Of a DNA stretch of 64,000 nucleotides, positions 32,181-38,651 are shown piece after piece. The notes beneath the pieces are model-generated. The model worked only from the letters and a program-made list of their open reading frames with translations. It was not told the DNA's origin and ran no database searches. The translations under genes were made by a program, and so were the position numbers. The stretch's first letter is position 1, and the number at the start of each line of letters is the position of its first letter. This stretch comes from Antribacter gilvus (lineage in GTDB: Bacteria > Actinomycetota > Actinomycetes > Actinomycetales > Cellulomonadaceae), in contig NZ_QXTH01000001.1 in assembly GCF_003946865.1 (NCBI RefSeq), forward strand, positions 310,001 through 374,000, written 5' to 3'.

Positions 32181-33787
32181 GCTGCACCGTCCTTCGAGGC
32201 AGCCGCAGCCGCCCGAGGAGCACGAGGCTTGCGCGGGGCGCGAGGCTTACGCGGCCGGGCCGGAGCGTCACCGTCCGGGACCACGACCAGGCCCGGACCC
32301 TCAGCAGGCGCAGGCTCAGCCACCACAGCCGGAGCAGCTGCGGGAGCGTCGGGGGCGAACCGGACCGGAGCCGGGTACGTCGCGGCCGTCTCACGGATCA
32401 GGTCGTCCGGCCAGTACACGGCGCGGACCTTGTCCGTGGTGCCGTCATCGTTCACGACGAACGCGGTGCCCTGGTGGGTCGGGTTGATCCGGTGCGCGGG
32501 AGCGACGCCGGCCATACCGTCCCCGAGCACCATCCGCACCTCGTCCGCCGAGCGCAGCCGCAGCGCGATCGTCTGAGTGAACAGGCCACGGGCCGGGACG
32601 GTCTCCTTGCGCGGGTCCTGCACGCACGCCACCACCGCGACGCCGAGCGCCCGGCCCTGGGTCAGGATCTCGGCGAACAGCCGGGAGGCTTCGGCCTTGG
32701 TCTCGTTGTCCCCGTACGCGGTCAGCGCCGCGAGTTCATCGATCAGCAGGACGTGCAGCGGCTCGGAGGCCGTCGGGACGTGCTGGCGGGTCTGCCCGGC
32801 CATCGCACGACCGCGACGCTCGATCACCTCCAGCAGCCGCCGCAGCACCACGATCGCCTCTTCACGCGAGTCCGCGATCGTGCAGAACAGCGGCGCACCG
32901 ATCCGGGCCTCGACACCTCGCTTCAGGTCGATCGCCCACAGCCACACCAGCCCCTGCGCCACCGCCGGGGCCAGGCCACCGGCCACGCCCCAGAACATCG
33001 ACCCCTTCCCGGAGCCCGAGCAGCCGACCACGAGGGTGTGCCTGCCCATGACCTGCAAGTCCCAGCGCGAACCGTCCTGACGACGACCCATCGGCACCAC
33101 GTCCGTCGTCACGGCCTCCGGCAGCGGAGCGACACCACCAGCGCCCAGGTGCTCGGTCAGGACCAGGGACAGGTCAAGATCCGTGGGGCCCGCGGGCTTG
33201 GCGACGTGACCGAGCGCGCCGTACGCGGTGGCGATCTTCGGCACCGCGCCTTCGAGCGTGTCCAGCGTCTGCCCGACCAGAGCCCGGATACGCAGCGTGA
33301 CCACACCATCGGTCACCCGGACCCGGATCAGCGGCGGAGCCGTCACCACCGGACCAGCCGGACCGGTCACCGACCGGGAGATACCGCACTCAGCAGCGAC
33401 CGAAGGCCACCGGGCAGAGACCCGCTGCGCGACGACGAACCCCGGACCCTGCGGGGCGACCTTCGGCCCCGTCCAGCCCGTCACCTGCCGCCACACCACC
33501 ACGACCAGACCCGGCAGCACGCCCACGGCCACCGAGCCCCACGCCGCACGCAGCGCCGCCTCACGCATCGGGTCGGGCTGGATGCGGTACCCGATCCAGC
33601 AGAACCCGGCCACCACCAGGCACAGCGCCACCCACGCCCGAGCACGCCAGCACCACGCCAGCCACCGCCAGCACAGCCGGGCCACCAGGCCCAGCACCTT
33701 CCACGAGACCCGCGCCACGCGACGAGCCCTGACCCCCGGGGCGGCAGACACACCCACGCCTGCCGCCCCCGCCGTCGTCTCAGTCAT
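32177..33787 (-). CDS. traSA: FtsK/SpoIIIE-like DNA translocase, AICE main transfer protein
   Basis: 536 residues. Two N-terminal transmembrane helices (about 52-68 and 83-99), then the motor domain with Walker A GCSGSGKGS (about 255-263), VWLWAIDLKRG, and Walker B VLLIDELAAL (346-355). QGRALGVAVVACVQDP is the sensor region. The C-terminus is Pro/Ala-rich with a basic PRKPRAPRKPRAPR tail. TraSA/TraB proteins move double-stranded plasmid DNA between mycelial cells, unlike relaxase systems (established). Its ATG is 1 nt after the pra stop. Confidence 0.93.
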   Translation of the reverse strand: MTETTAGAAGVGVSAAPGVRARRVARVSWKVLGLVARLCWRWLAWCWRARAWVALCLVVAGFCWIGYRIQPDPMREAALRAAWGSVAVGVLPGLVVVVWRQVTGWTGPKVAPQGPGFVVAQRVSARWPSVAAECGISRSVTGPAGPVVTAPPLIRVRVTDGVVTLRIRALVGQTLDTLEGAVPKIATAYGALGHVAKPAGPTDLDLSLVLTEHLGAGGVAPLPEAVTTDVVPMGRRQDGSRWDLQVMGRHTLVVGCSGSGKGSMFWGVAGGLAPAVAQGLVWLWAIDLKRGVEARIGAPLFCTIADSREEAIVVLRRLLEVIERRGRAMAGQTRQHVPTASEPLHVLLIDELAALTAYGDNETKAEASRLFAEILTQGRALGVAVVACVQDPRKETVPARGLFTQTIALRLRSADEVRMVLGDGMAGVAPAHRINPTHQGTAFVVNDDGTTDKVRAVYWPDDLIRETAATYPAPVRFAPDAPAAAPAVVAEPAPAEGPGLVVVPDGDAPARPRKPRAPRKPRAPRAAAAASKDGAA

Positions 33788-33788
33788 C

Positions 33789-34208
33789 TCAGGCAGCCGC
33801 CTTGTCAGCCTTGGCCGACTCGCCCGGGGCGCACAGGCCCTCAGCGCGGAACGACCACGCCAGACGCGGCCGGTTGCCGTTGTCGTCCACGTACGGCAGC
33901 GCCGACAGCCCGATGAACTCCACCGGCGTCCACGGGAACGGCGTCTTGTTCTGCGGCGGCACCGGCTGGTGCGGCGCGGCGATCTTCACCGTCACCGCCG
34001 TGTCCTTCTTGCCCGCCTCCTCGTCCGCGTCCAGCACCACGACCTGCCACAGCAGCAGGCCCGTCTCCTTGTCCCGCTGCTGCGGACGCGAACCGTCCGC
34101 CTTCTTCTCCGCCTGGAAGTCGAGCACCGGCTCGACCTCACCCTTGAGGAACGCCCCCTTGGGGAACACGTCCTCGTGACCCACCACGAACCGCTTCTGC
34201 ATCGCCAT
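33789..34208 (-). CDS. pra: Pra-type activator of replication, integration and excision
   Basis: 139 residues from ATG 34208, preceded by AGGGGAG at 8 nt. Sequence features seen in Pra proteins of pSAM2-like elements: MAMQKRF, VFPKGAFLKGEVEPV, QQRDKETGLLLWQ, VVVLDADEEA, TVKIAAPHQPVPP and LPYVDDNGNRPRLAWS. In pSAM2, Pra turns on repSA-xis-int expression and is itself repressed by KorSA (established). It is the first gene of the operon, and the double operator lies directly upstream. Confidence 0.9.
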   Translation of the reverse strand: MAMQKRFVVGHEDVFPKGAFLKGEVEPVLDFQAEKKADGSRPQQRDKETGLLLWQVVVLDADEEAGKKDTAVTVKIAAPHQPVPPQNKTPFPWTPVEFIGLSALPYVDDNGNRPRLAWSFRAEGLCAPGESAKADKAAA

Positions 34209-34242
34209 GTCTGCATCTCCCCTGTTCGTAGACACCGACTTG

Positions 34243-34278
34243 GTGTCCTAGGACACGAGCGTACGCGTACTAGGACAC
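34243..34278. promoter_or_regulatory. Double operator upstream of pra (candidate KorSA sites)
   Basis: A perfect palindrome GTGTCCTAGGACAC (34243-34256) and a second, half-conserved copy GCGTACTAGGACAC (34265-34278) share the core CTAGGACAC. Their centres are 22 bp apart, two helical turns. They sit 35-70 nt before the pra start. A matching site lies in front of the GntR gene itself (35095-35108). Confidence 0.72.
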
Positions 34279-34342
34279 CTTGCCAAGGGGGAGAGCCGAA
34301 GTCGGGGGAACTCGTTCGTGACCTGCGTCGATACAGAAGCGG

Positions 34343-35077
34343 TCAGGCGGTGAACTCGTGAGTCAGCCAGTAGTCAGCCGGGTTGACGCCCTCGCCGTAC
34401 TCCAAGATCTGACCGCTCTCTGCCAGGAACCAGGAACGAGTCAGCAGCACCGGCGACCCCTCGGGTACACCGAGCGCATCCGCGTGGGCGGCCGTGGCCG
34501 CGCTGGCGCTCAGCATCTCCCTGCCGGACGCGAGGCGAAGCCCGAGCGTCTGGGCCAGGTAGCCGAACGTGCCCTTGGGAATCCGCTCCGTAGATAGCAG
34601 CTGCGGGGCACCCTCGGCGTAGGCCCCCGGGATCCACGACACCGATGCCGACACGGGCACCTCGCCCGCGAAACTGACCCGCTCTCGCCGCACGACAGGC
34701 GAGCCGTCCGGCACGCCCAGCGCTTCCGCGACGTAGCCGGGAGCATCCACCATCTCGGAGGACATGACGCGGGCCCGCTTCTTGCCGCCGTAGATCTGCC
34801 CCTCGGCGGAGGCGGAACGCTTCAAGTAGGCGCGGCCGCTGCTCTCGACGGAGCGAGCCCGAACCACCGTACCGACACCGGGCACCGGCTCGACAAGGCC
34901 GAGGCTCCGAAGGTGTGCGTGGACCTTGGTGCCGGTGGCAATTGCTACGCCCCAGCGATCGCGAATCTCGCGCGCGGAAGGGATCTTGCTGCCGACGGGG
35001 AGCGCCCCCGACTCGATATCGGCGCGGATCTGCTGGGCGATCTGTAGGTATGGGTGCTCGGATCGTTCGATAGTCAC
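34343..35077 (-). CDS. korSA: GntR-family repressor (KorSA-like)
   Basis: 244 residues from GTG 35077, preceded by GAGGA at about 7 nt. N-terminal GntR winged helix (YLQIAQQIRADIESGALPVGSKIPSAREI, then WGVAIATGTKVHAHLRSLGLVE). C-terminal UTRA ligand domain (VVRRERVSFAGEVPVSASVSWIPG, LLTRSWFLAESGQILEYGEG). In pSAM2 the GntR protein KorSA represses pra and itself (established). The same operator motif before both genes here supports that assignment. It is transcribed separately from the pra operon. Confidence 0.92.
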   Translation of the reverse strand: MTIERSEHPYLQIAQQIRADIESGALPVGSKIPSAREIRDRWGVAIATGTKVHAHLRSLGLVEPVPGVGTVVRARSVESSGRAYLKRSASAEGQIYGGKKRARVMSSEMVDAPGYVAEALGVPDGSPVVRRERVSFAGEVPVSASVSWIPGAYAEGAPQLLSTERIPKGTFGYLAQTLGLRLASGREMLSASAATAAHADALGVPEGSPVLLTRSWFLAESGQILEYGEGVNPADYWLTHEFTA

Positions 35078-35094
35078 AACTGTTCCTCGGGTTG

Positions 35095-35108
35095 GCGTCC
35101 TAGAACAC
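35095..35108. promoter_or_regulatory. Candidate KorSA operator in front of korSA
   Basis: GCGTCCTAGAACAC differs from the perfect site before pra at two of 14 positions and keeps the CTAG centre. It overlaps the region 18-31 nt upstream of the GTG start, suited to autorepression. A weaker half-site, GGTAGTACACC, follows at 35117-35127. Confidence 0.6.
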
Positions 35109-35421
35109 CATACGCCGGTAGTACACCGCAGTTGAACCCTTTGCCCGCAGTCCGGACCGGCCGTGAGGAGTTTCCTTACTGGTTCAAGGCGCGGCTTCGC
35201 CGCGCGTACGGCCCGCCCGGGCGGGGCCCCGCGACAGGGCCCCGCGCTCCGGCGCAAGCGCCTCCGCGCACCCCGTCGCACCCCACCCGGCGAGCCGAAC
35301 ACGAGAACGACGAAGACGGCCCCGAGACCAGTACTCCAGTCTCGAAGCCGTCACACGATCTTCCGTTCTCACCGAACTACAGCCCGCCGGGGGTCAACCG
35401 GAACCGAAAAGAGACAGGGGA

Positions 35422-35611
35422 TCGGTCCCCGTCTCCCTCCGGCCCTCGACCGACGCGGAGCCTCACACGGAACCCGCCGGCATGTCTACCCCTGGGCCGG
35501 ACCAGGGCTTGCAGCTGCGGGCTCCGAGGTCGAGGCCCAGGGGTAGACATGACGGCAGAACCCGTGTGCGAGACGGCCCCGCGCCGAGGGCCGGAGGGAG
35601 ACGGGGACCGA
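35422..35611. repeat. Large interrupted inverted repeat (about 76-nt arms)
   Basis: Outer arms 35423-35448 and 35585-35610 are perfectly complementary over 26 nt (one more pair at 35422/35611). Inner arms 35481-35498 and 35534-35551 are perfect over 18 nt (CATGTCTACCCCTGGGCC). Between them lie diverged segments of 32 and 33 nt that share only short matches such as CACACGG. The central loop is 35 nt. This gives a long stem with an internal bubble, in single-stranded DNA or RNA. Confidence 0.85.
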
Positions 35612-35756
35612 GGACCCCACCCATGGGCACAGCCCACAACCCGCTCGCGAACCGTGCACCCCCGGCGCACCCCCGGATCGAAAACCCGTGGTCGAGATGC
35701 ACGCCATGCACGCGGAGTCATGCCGATGCGAACCGCCCGCCGGACCACTGGTCGCT

Positions 35757-35799
35757 CTCGTAATGAGAAGGTCGTGGGTTCGATTCCCACAGGCGGCTC
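35757..35799 (+). repeat. attR core (43-bp direct repeat, 3' fragment of tRNA-Thr)
   Basis: Copy of 28294-28336 from the anticodon loop to one base past the tRNA end. The 5' half of a tRNA is absent upstream of it, so this is a fragment left by integration and not a second tRNA gene. Confidence 0.93.
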
Positions 35800-35803
35800 A
35801 GAA

Positions 35804-35832
35804 AGGCCCGGAATCCTGCGGATTCCGGGCCT
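35804..35832 (+). terminator. Displaced original terminator of tRNA-Thr
   Basis: A perfect 13-bp stem AGGCCCGGAATCC/GGATTCCGGGCCT with loop TGC starts 5 nt after attR and is followed by CGCTGTTTGTGTT. Its position just after the tRNA 3' sequence shows it belonged to the tRNA before insertion. Confidence 0.8.
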
Positions 35833-35875
35833 CGCTGTTTGTGTTACATGGTGCTGGCTCACCAGGAACTCACCA

Positions 35876-35967
35876 CTATGACGCGGCGAACCGCTCCAGG
35901 ATGCTCCGGTGGTCTCGACGGCGGTCCCGACCGTCTGTCGGAACGTATGGGGAGTGATCCTCCCGTC
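35876..35967 (-). pseudogene. Remnant of an older tyrosine integrase
   Basis: The minus strand reads GRITPHTFRQTVGTAVETTG, the box-II H-x-x-R region of phage/AICE integrases (compare ITPHTFRKT). Shortly after, the frame breaks and a neighbouring frame reads RSILERFAAS before a stop, like an integrase C-terminus. The rest of the gene is missing. It is unrelated in sequence to the intact int of the resident element. Confidence 0.5.
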
Positions 35968-36010
35968 CCACTCGCGCTCCTCGCCCCCGTTCAGGCGATC
36001 GACGGCGCCC

Positions 36011-36117
36011 ACGTCGGAGGCGAGCATCGACGACATCGAGGCGGACCTGCTCGGTGACGACTGATCTGCTGCCGATTGTCTTCCTCGACGCCAATGTCCT
36101 TGCCAAGCCAGTCGGCC
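36011..36117 (+). pseudogene. Relic of an antitoxin tail and PIN-domain toxin start
   Basis: A frame ending at 36063 reads SEASIDDIEADLLGDD, like the C-terminus of a small antitoxin. It overlaps GTG 36057, which opens VTTDLLPIVFLDANVLAKPVG, the strand and first Asp of PIN-domain toxins (FLDANVL). The PIN domain is cut off after about 25 residues, as the following sequence is unrelated. Together with the integrase remnant it marks decay of an earlier insertion at this tRNA. Confidence 0.5.
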
Positions 36118-36201
36118 GCCGACCAGGTAACTGTTCCCCGTCCCGGCCTCAAAGGGGGAACAACCACCTGGTCGGCGGTAGCGCGGGGTGCGCGCGGCCA
36201 C

Positions 36202-36648
36202 CTAGATCTGCTTCGCCCCCACGACCTGGCCGAACAGCTTGCCCGTGATCGTGAACCCCATCCGCTCGTAGAAGTCCTGCGGGCCGCCCTCGCCGGGCAC
36301 CCAGAGCACGGTGATCCGGGACTGCCCGCGCCGCCGGGCTTCGGTGGCGACAGCCTCGACGGCGAAGCGGCCGACGCCGCGGCCCTGCGCGTGGGCGGCG
36401 ACGAGGAGCCGCCAGATGCCGCACTGGAGCTCCTCGATCTCGTGGTACGGCTCGAAGTTGGCCATCACGAAGCCGACCACCGCGTCGCCGTCGTACACCA
36501 GCCGGGGCCACGCCGACGGCGACACGTACGCGTGGGCCAGCGAGTCGGCGACGGACGCCACAAAGGTGTCCTGACCTGGCCCCACCTCCAGTCGCAACGC
36601 CTCGCCGATGTTGTCGGGGGTCAGCTCAGCGAGCCGGTAGGAGGCCAT
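36202..36648 (-). CDS. GNAT-family N-acetyltransferase
   Basis: 148 residues. The acetyl-CoA-binding loop is AAHAQGRGVGRFAVEA (Q-x-x-G-x-G type), preceded by VVGFVMANFEPYHEIEELQCGIWRLLV and followed by ITVLWVPGEGGPQDFYERMGF. The layout resembles spermidine/spermine (Blt/SpeG-like) acetyltransferases, but the substrate is uncertain. ATG 36648 follows TAGCAT (minus strand, 36656-36661) by 7 nt without a Shine-Dalgarno, so it is probably leaderless. It diverges from the DUF2809 gene. Confidence 0.85.
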   Translation of the reverse strand: MASYRLAELTPDNIGEALRLEVGPGQDTFVASVADSLAHAYVSPSAWPRLVYDGDAVVGFVMANFEPYHEIEELQCGIWRLLVAAHAQGRGVGRFAVEAVATEARRRGQSRITVLWVPGEGGPQDFYERMGFTITGKLFGQVVGAKQI

Positions 36649-36715
36649 GTTCGCGATGCTAGCGAGCACCTCCGACACTTCCGAGGGCCGCCAGGCCGTC
36701 TGACAGGATGCGGCC

Positions 36716-37321
36716 ATGGATCCCACCCGGCGACCCGTGCCACGCGCTGTCCGGACCCGAGCCGCGGTCGCCGCGGTCCTTACCGTCGCCGCAGGCCTCG
36801 GCGTCCGCGCGGCCCTCACCGGCGACCTCGCGAAGTTCGCCGGGGACGCCCTGTACACGGTGCTCCTCGTCTGGCTGGTCCTCGTGGTGGCCCCGCGGAC
36901 GCGCCCGGTCGGGGCGGCCGTCGTCGCCCTCGCGATCAGTGTCGCCGTCGAGCTGTTCCAGCTCACGGGGGTGCCGGCGGCGCTCTCGGAGCACCTGCTG
37001 GCCCGGCTCGTGCTCGGTTCCACGTTCAACGCCCCGGACCTGCCCTGGTACGCGGTCGGTGCCCTGGCCGGGTGGGGCCTCGCGGTGCTGCTCGTCAGCC
37101 GAACGTCACCGTCGGTGGCCCTCGGACGGCGCGGACCTCCCGGCATGAGGCCCACGGCGCCGGCACTCGGCGCCGGGGCGTCGCGGTCTCACCGCCCCGC
37201 GGCCTCACCCGCCACGGCGAGGTCGGCGACCAGGGCAGTCATCGCTGCCTCGCGGTCGGCGCTCTCGCGGAGGCGCAGCAGGGCCGAGGGATGCGTCGTG
37301 AGCACCACGCCGGGCGCGTAG
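36716..37321 (+). CDS. DUF2809 membrane protein with an unusual C-terminal extension
   Basis: 201 residues. The first 130 or so form a four-helix membrane protein with the DUF2809 signature (LYTVLLVWLVLVVAP, ISVAVELFQLTGVP, LARLVLGSTFNAPDLPWYAVGALAGW). The frame then runs about 65 residues of low-complexity Ser/Arg/Ala sequence and overlaps the 3' end of the opposite-strand UdgX gene by 133 nt. Family members normally end after the last helix, so the extension is probably due to loss of a stop. Function unknown. Confidence 0.7.
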   Translation: MDPTRRPVPRAVRTRAAVAAVLTVAAGLGVRAALTGDLAKFAGDALYTVLLVWLVLVVAPRTRPVGAAVVALAISVAVELFQLTGVPAALSEHLLARLVLGSTFNAPDLPWYAVGALAGWGLAVLLVSRTSPSVALGRRGPPGMRPTAPALGAGASRSHRPAASPATARSATRAVIAASRSALSRRRSRAEGCVVSTTPGA

Positions 37322-37869
37322 CCGTCGTCGGCTCCGGGGCCGGGCACCGTCTCGCCGTCGAGCACCCGGCCGCGCTCGGCCCCGATCCGGACGGTGCGCC
37401 CCAGCACGGCTCGCCCGGCGGTGGCGCCCAGCGCGACGACGACGCGCGGCCGAACCACCGCCAGCTCGGCCGCGAGCCAGGGCAGGCACGCACGGATGTG
37501 GGCCACGTCCGGCGTCTTGTGGAGGCGCCGCTTGCCGCGCTGCTCGAACCGGAAGTGCTTGACGGCGTTGGTCACGTACACGTCGTCGGGGGACAGGCCT
37601 GCCGCGCCGAGCGCCTCCCCCAGCACCCGCCCTGCCGGGCCCACGAACGGCTCGCCCTCGAGGTCCTCGCGGTCGCCGGGCTGCTCGCCGACCAGCGCGA
37701 TCCGTGCGTCGGGCGGCCCGGCCGAGAACACCACCTGCGTGGCCCCGGCCCAGAGCTCGCAGCCACGGCAGGCGTGCGCCGCCTCGGTGAGCCGCTCCAC
37801 GTCGGCGTCGGGCGGCACCCACTCCTGGGCGCCGGGCCTGCTGGTCCCGTCGGCCGGCACGCGCACCAC
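37189..37869 (-). CDS. udgX: UdgX-type uracil-DNA glycosylase
   Basis: 226 residues. N-terminal iron-sulfur Cys pair ACRGCELW, motif A GEQPGDREDLEGEPFVGPAG, YVTNAVKHFRFEQRGKRRLHKTP, a further Cys in RACLPWL, and motif B THPSALLR. The inserted loop KRRLH with His117 is the mark of UdgX, which binds uracil in DNA so tightly that this His becomes covalently attached to the abasic sugar (established in mycobacteria). GAGGAGG lies just before the starts; GTG 37860 is an equally good start. The 3' end overlaps the DUF2809 frame. Confidence 0.92.
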   Translation of the reverse strand: MVRVPADGTSRPGAQEWVPPDADVERLTEAAHACRGCELWAGATQVVFSAGPPDARIALVGEQPGDREDLEGEPFVGPAGRVLGEALGAAGLSPDDVYVTNAVKHFRFEQRGKRRLHKTPDVAHIRACLPWLAAELAVVRPRVVVALGATAGRAVLGRTVRIGAERGRVLDGETVPGPGADDGYAPGVVLTTHPSALLRLRESADREAAMTALVADLAVAGEAAGR

Positions 37870-37930
37870 CTCCTCGTCCCACCATGGCCCGGGCGGCCGT
37901 CACCGGCACACGGACGCCGCGGACGGCGGC

Positions 37931-37936
37931 TAATCT
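37931..37936 (+). promoter_or_regulatory. Candidate -10 (TAATCT) of def
   Basis: TAATCT lies 8 nt before ATG 37945 with no Shine-Dalgarno between, pointing to leaderless transcription. Confidence 0.45.
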
Positions 37937-37944
37937 CGTGTCCC

Positions 37945-38625
37945 ATGTGGAGCTTCGGCAAGCGCAAGCCTGTGACCTATCTGCTGGGCGAGCCCGTGGA
38001 GGACTACCCCGCGATCGCCCCGGAGGTGCTGCGCGGGCGACCGCTGCGCATCACCGAGATCGGCGAGCCCGTGCTCCATACCCCCACGCGCCGTGTCACC
38101 GAGTTCTCCACCCCTGAGCTCGCCCGGCTGATCGACGACATGTTCACCACCATGGAGGTGGCCGAGGGCGTGGGTCTGGCGGCGACCCAGGTGGGCTCCG
38201 ACCTGCGCGTCTTCGTCTACGACCTCACGGACGAGAACGGCGACCGGCACGTGGGTCACGTGGTGAACCCGGAGCTCGAGGTCGACCTCGAGGCCGAGCC
38301 CGAGGTCGAGGAGGAGGGCTGCCTCTCCGTGCCGGGTGCCTTCGAGCCGCTCGAGCGGCCGGGCGGTGCCACGGTGCGCGGGGTGGACCAGCACGGCGGG
38401 CCGCTGCAGCTCACGGCCACGGGCTATCTCGCGAGGTGCTTCATCCACGAGACGCAGCACCTCGACGGGCTGCTCTACTGGGACCACCTGAGCCCCGAGC
38501 TGCAGCAGGACGCCCTGCGGCAGCGGGACGAGAACCGCGCGAACGTCCTCGCCGGCCGTCACGAGATCGCGATCGAGCTGGAGATGGCCCCGGCCGAGTA
38601 CCCGGAGCAGCCCCCGGGCAAGTAA
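37945..38625 (+). CDS. def: Peptide deformylase
   Basis: 226 residues, somewhat longer than many because of an N-terminal extension and a C-terminal acidic tail. The three deformylase motifs are intact: GVGLAATQVG, EEGCLSVPG and HETQHLDG (metal ligands Cys, His, His; catalytic Glu). It removes the formyl group from nascent proteins. The family requires Fe2+ or similar metal. It stands alone between udgX (divergent) and a convergent hydrolase. Confidence 0.96.
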   Translation: MWSFGKRKPVTYLLGEPVEDYPAIAPEVLRGRPLRITEIGEPVLHTPTRRVTEFSTPELARLIDDMFTTMEVAEGVGLAATQVGSDLRVFVYDLTDENGDRHVGHVVNPELEVDLEAEPEVEEEGCLSVPGAFEPLERPGGATVRGVDQHGGPLQLTATGYLARCFIHETQHLDGLLYWDHLSPELQQDALRQRDENRANVLAGRHEIAIELEMAPAEYPEQPPGK

Positions 38626-38630
38626 GTCTT

Positions 38631-38645
38631 CCGCCGGTTCGGCGG
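38631..38645. terminator. Short hairpin between convergent def and hydrolase genes
   Basis: CCGCCG-GTT-CGGCGG between the two stops; no U-tract. It could serve both strands. Confidence 0.4.
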
Positions 38646-38651
38646 TTCCAC

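Larger units (their letters stand above)
35078..35756. other. Non-coding right end of the element
   Basis: About 680 nt with no convincing gene. It contains the korSA operator(s), a 7-bp hairpin GCGCGGC-TTC-GCCGCGC (35189-35205), a 10-nt direct repeat GGGCCCCGCG (35224-35233 and 35237-35246), and the large interrupted inverted repeat 35422-35611. The long open frames here are low-complexity and mirror each other because of the inverted repeat, so I do not call them. A replication-related (sso or accessory origin) or RNA role is possible. Confidence 0.6.
28294..35799. mobile_element. Compact actinomycete integrative (conjugative) element of pSAM2 type, integrated in tRNA-Thr
   Basis: The element is bounded by 43-bp direct repeats and has 7463 bp per att-to-att unit. 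Gene order on the minus strand is pra, FtsK-like transfer protein, DUF2637 protein, WhiB-like protein, repSA, xis and int, in one tightly overlapping operon, preceded by a GntR repressor with its own promoter. These are the defining modules of an AICE: tyrosine-integrase excision, HUH rolling-circle replication, double-stranded DNA transfer and KorSA/Pra-type control. No Nudix (pif) gene or other cargo is seen. At 7.5 kb it is smaller than most described AICEs. All reading frames look intact, so it may be active. Confidence 0.92.

Noticed and set aside
35757-35799. Second tRNA-Thr gene
   Set aside because: Only the 3' 42 nt are present; the 5' acceptor strand and D arm are missing, so it is the attR copy.
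35377-36201. 275-codon minus-strand frame spanning attR and the inverted repeat
   Set aside because: It reads through non-coding repeat arms and the tRNA fragment; only a short integrase-like piece inside it is meaningful and is listed as a relic.
36076-38625. An 849-codon frame that would fuse deformylase to a long upstream region
   Set aside because: The deformylase starts at ATG 37945 behind a -10-like TAATCT; the upstream part is antisense to GNAT and udgX and has no fold.
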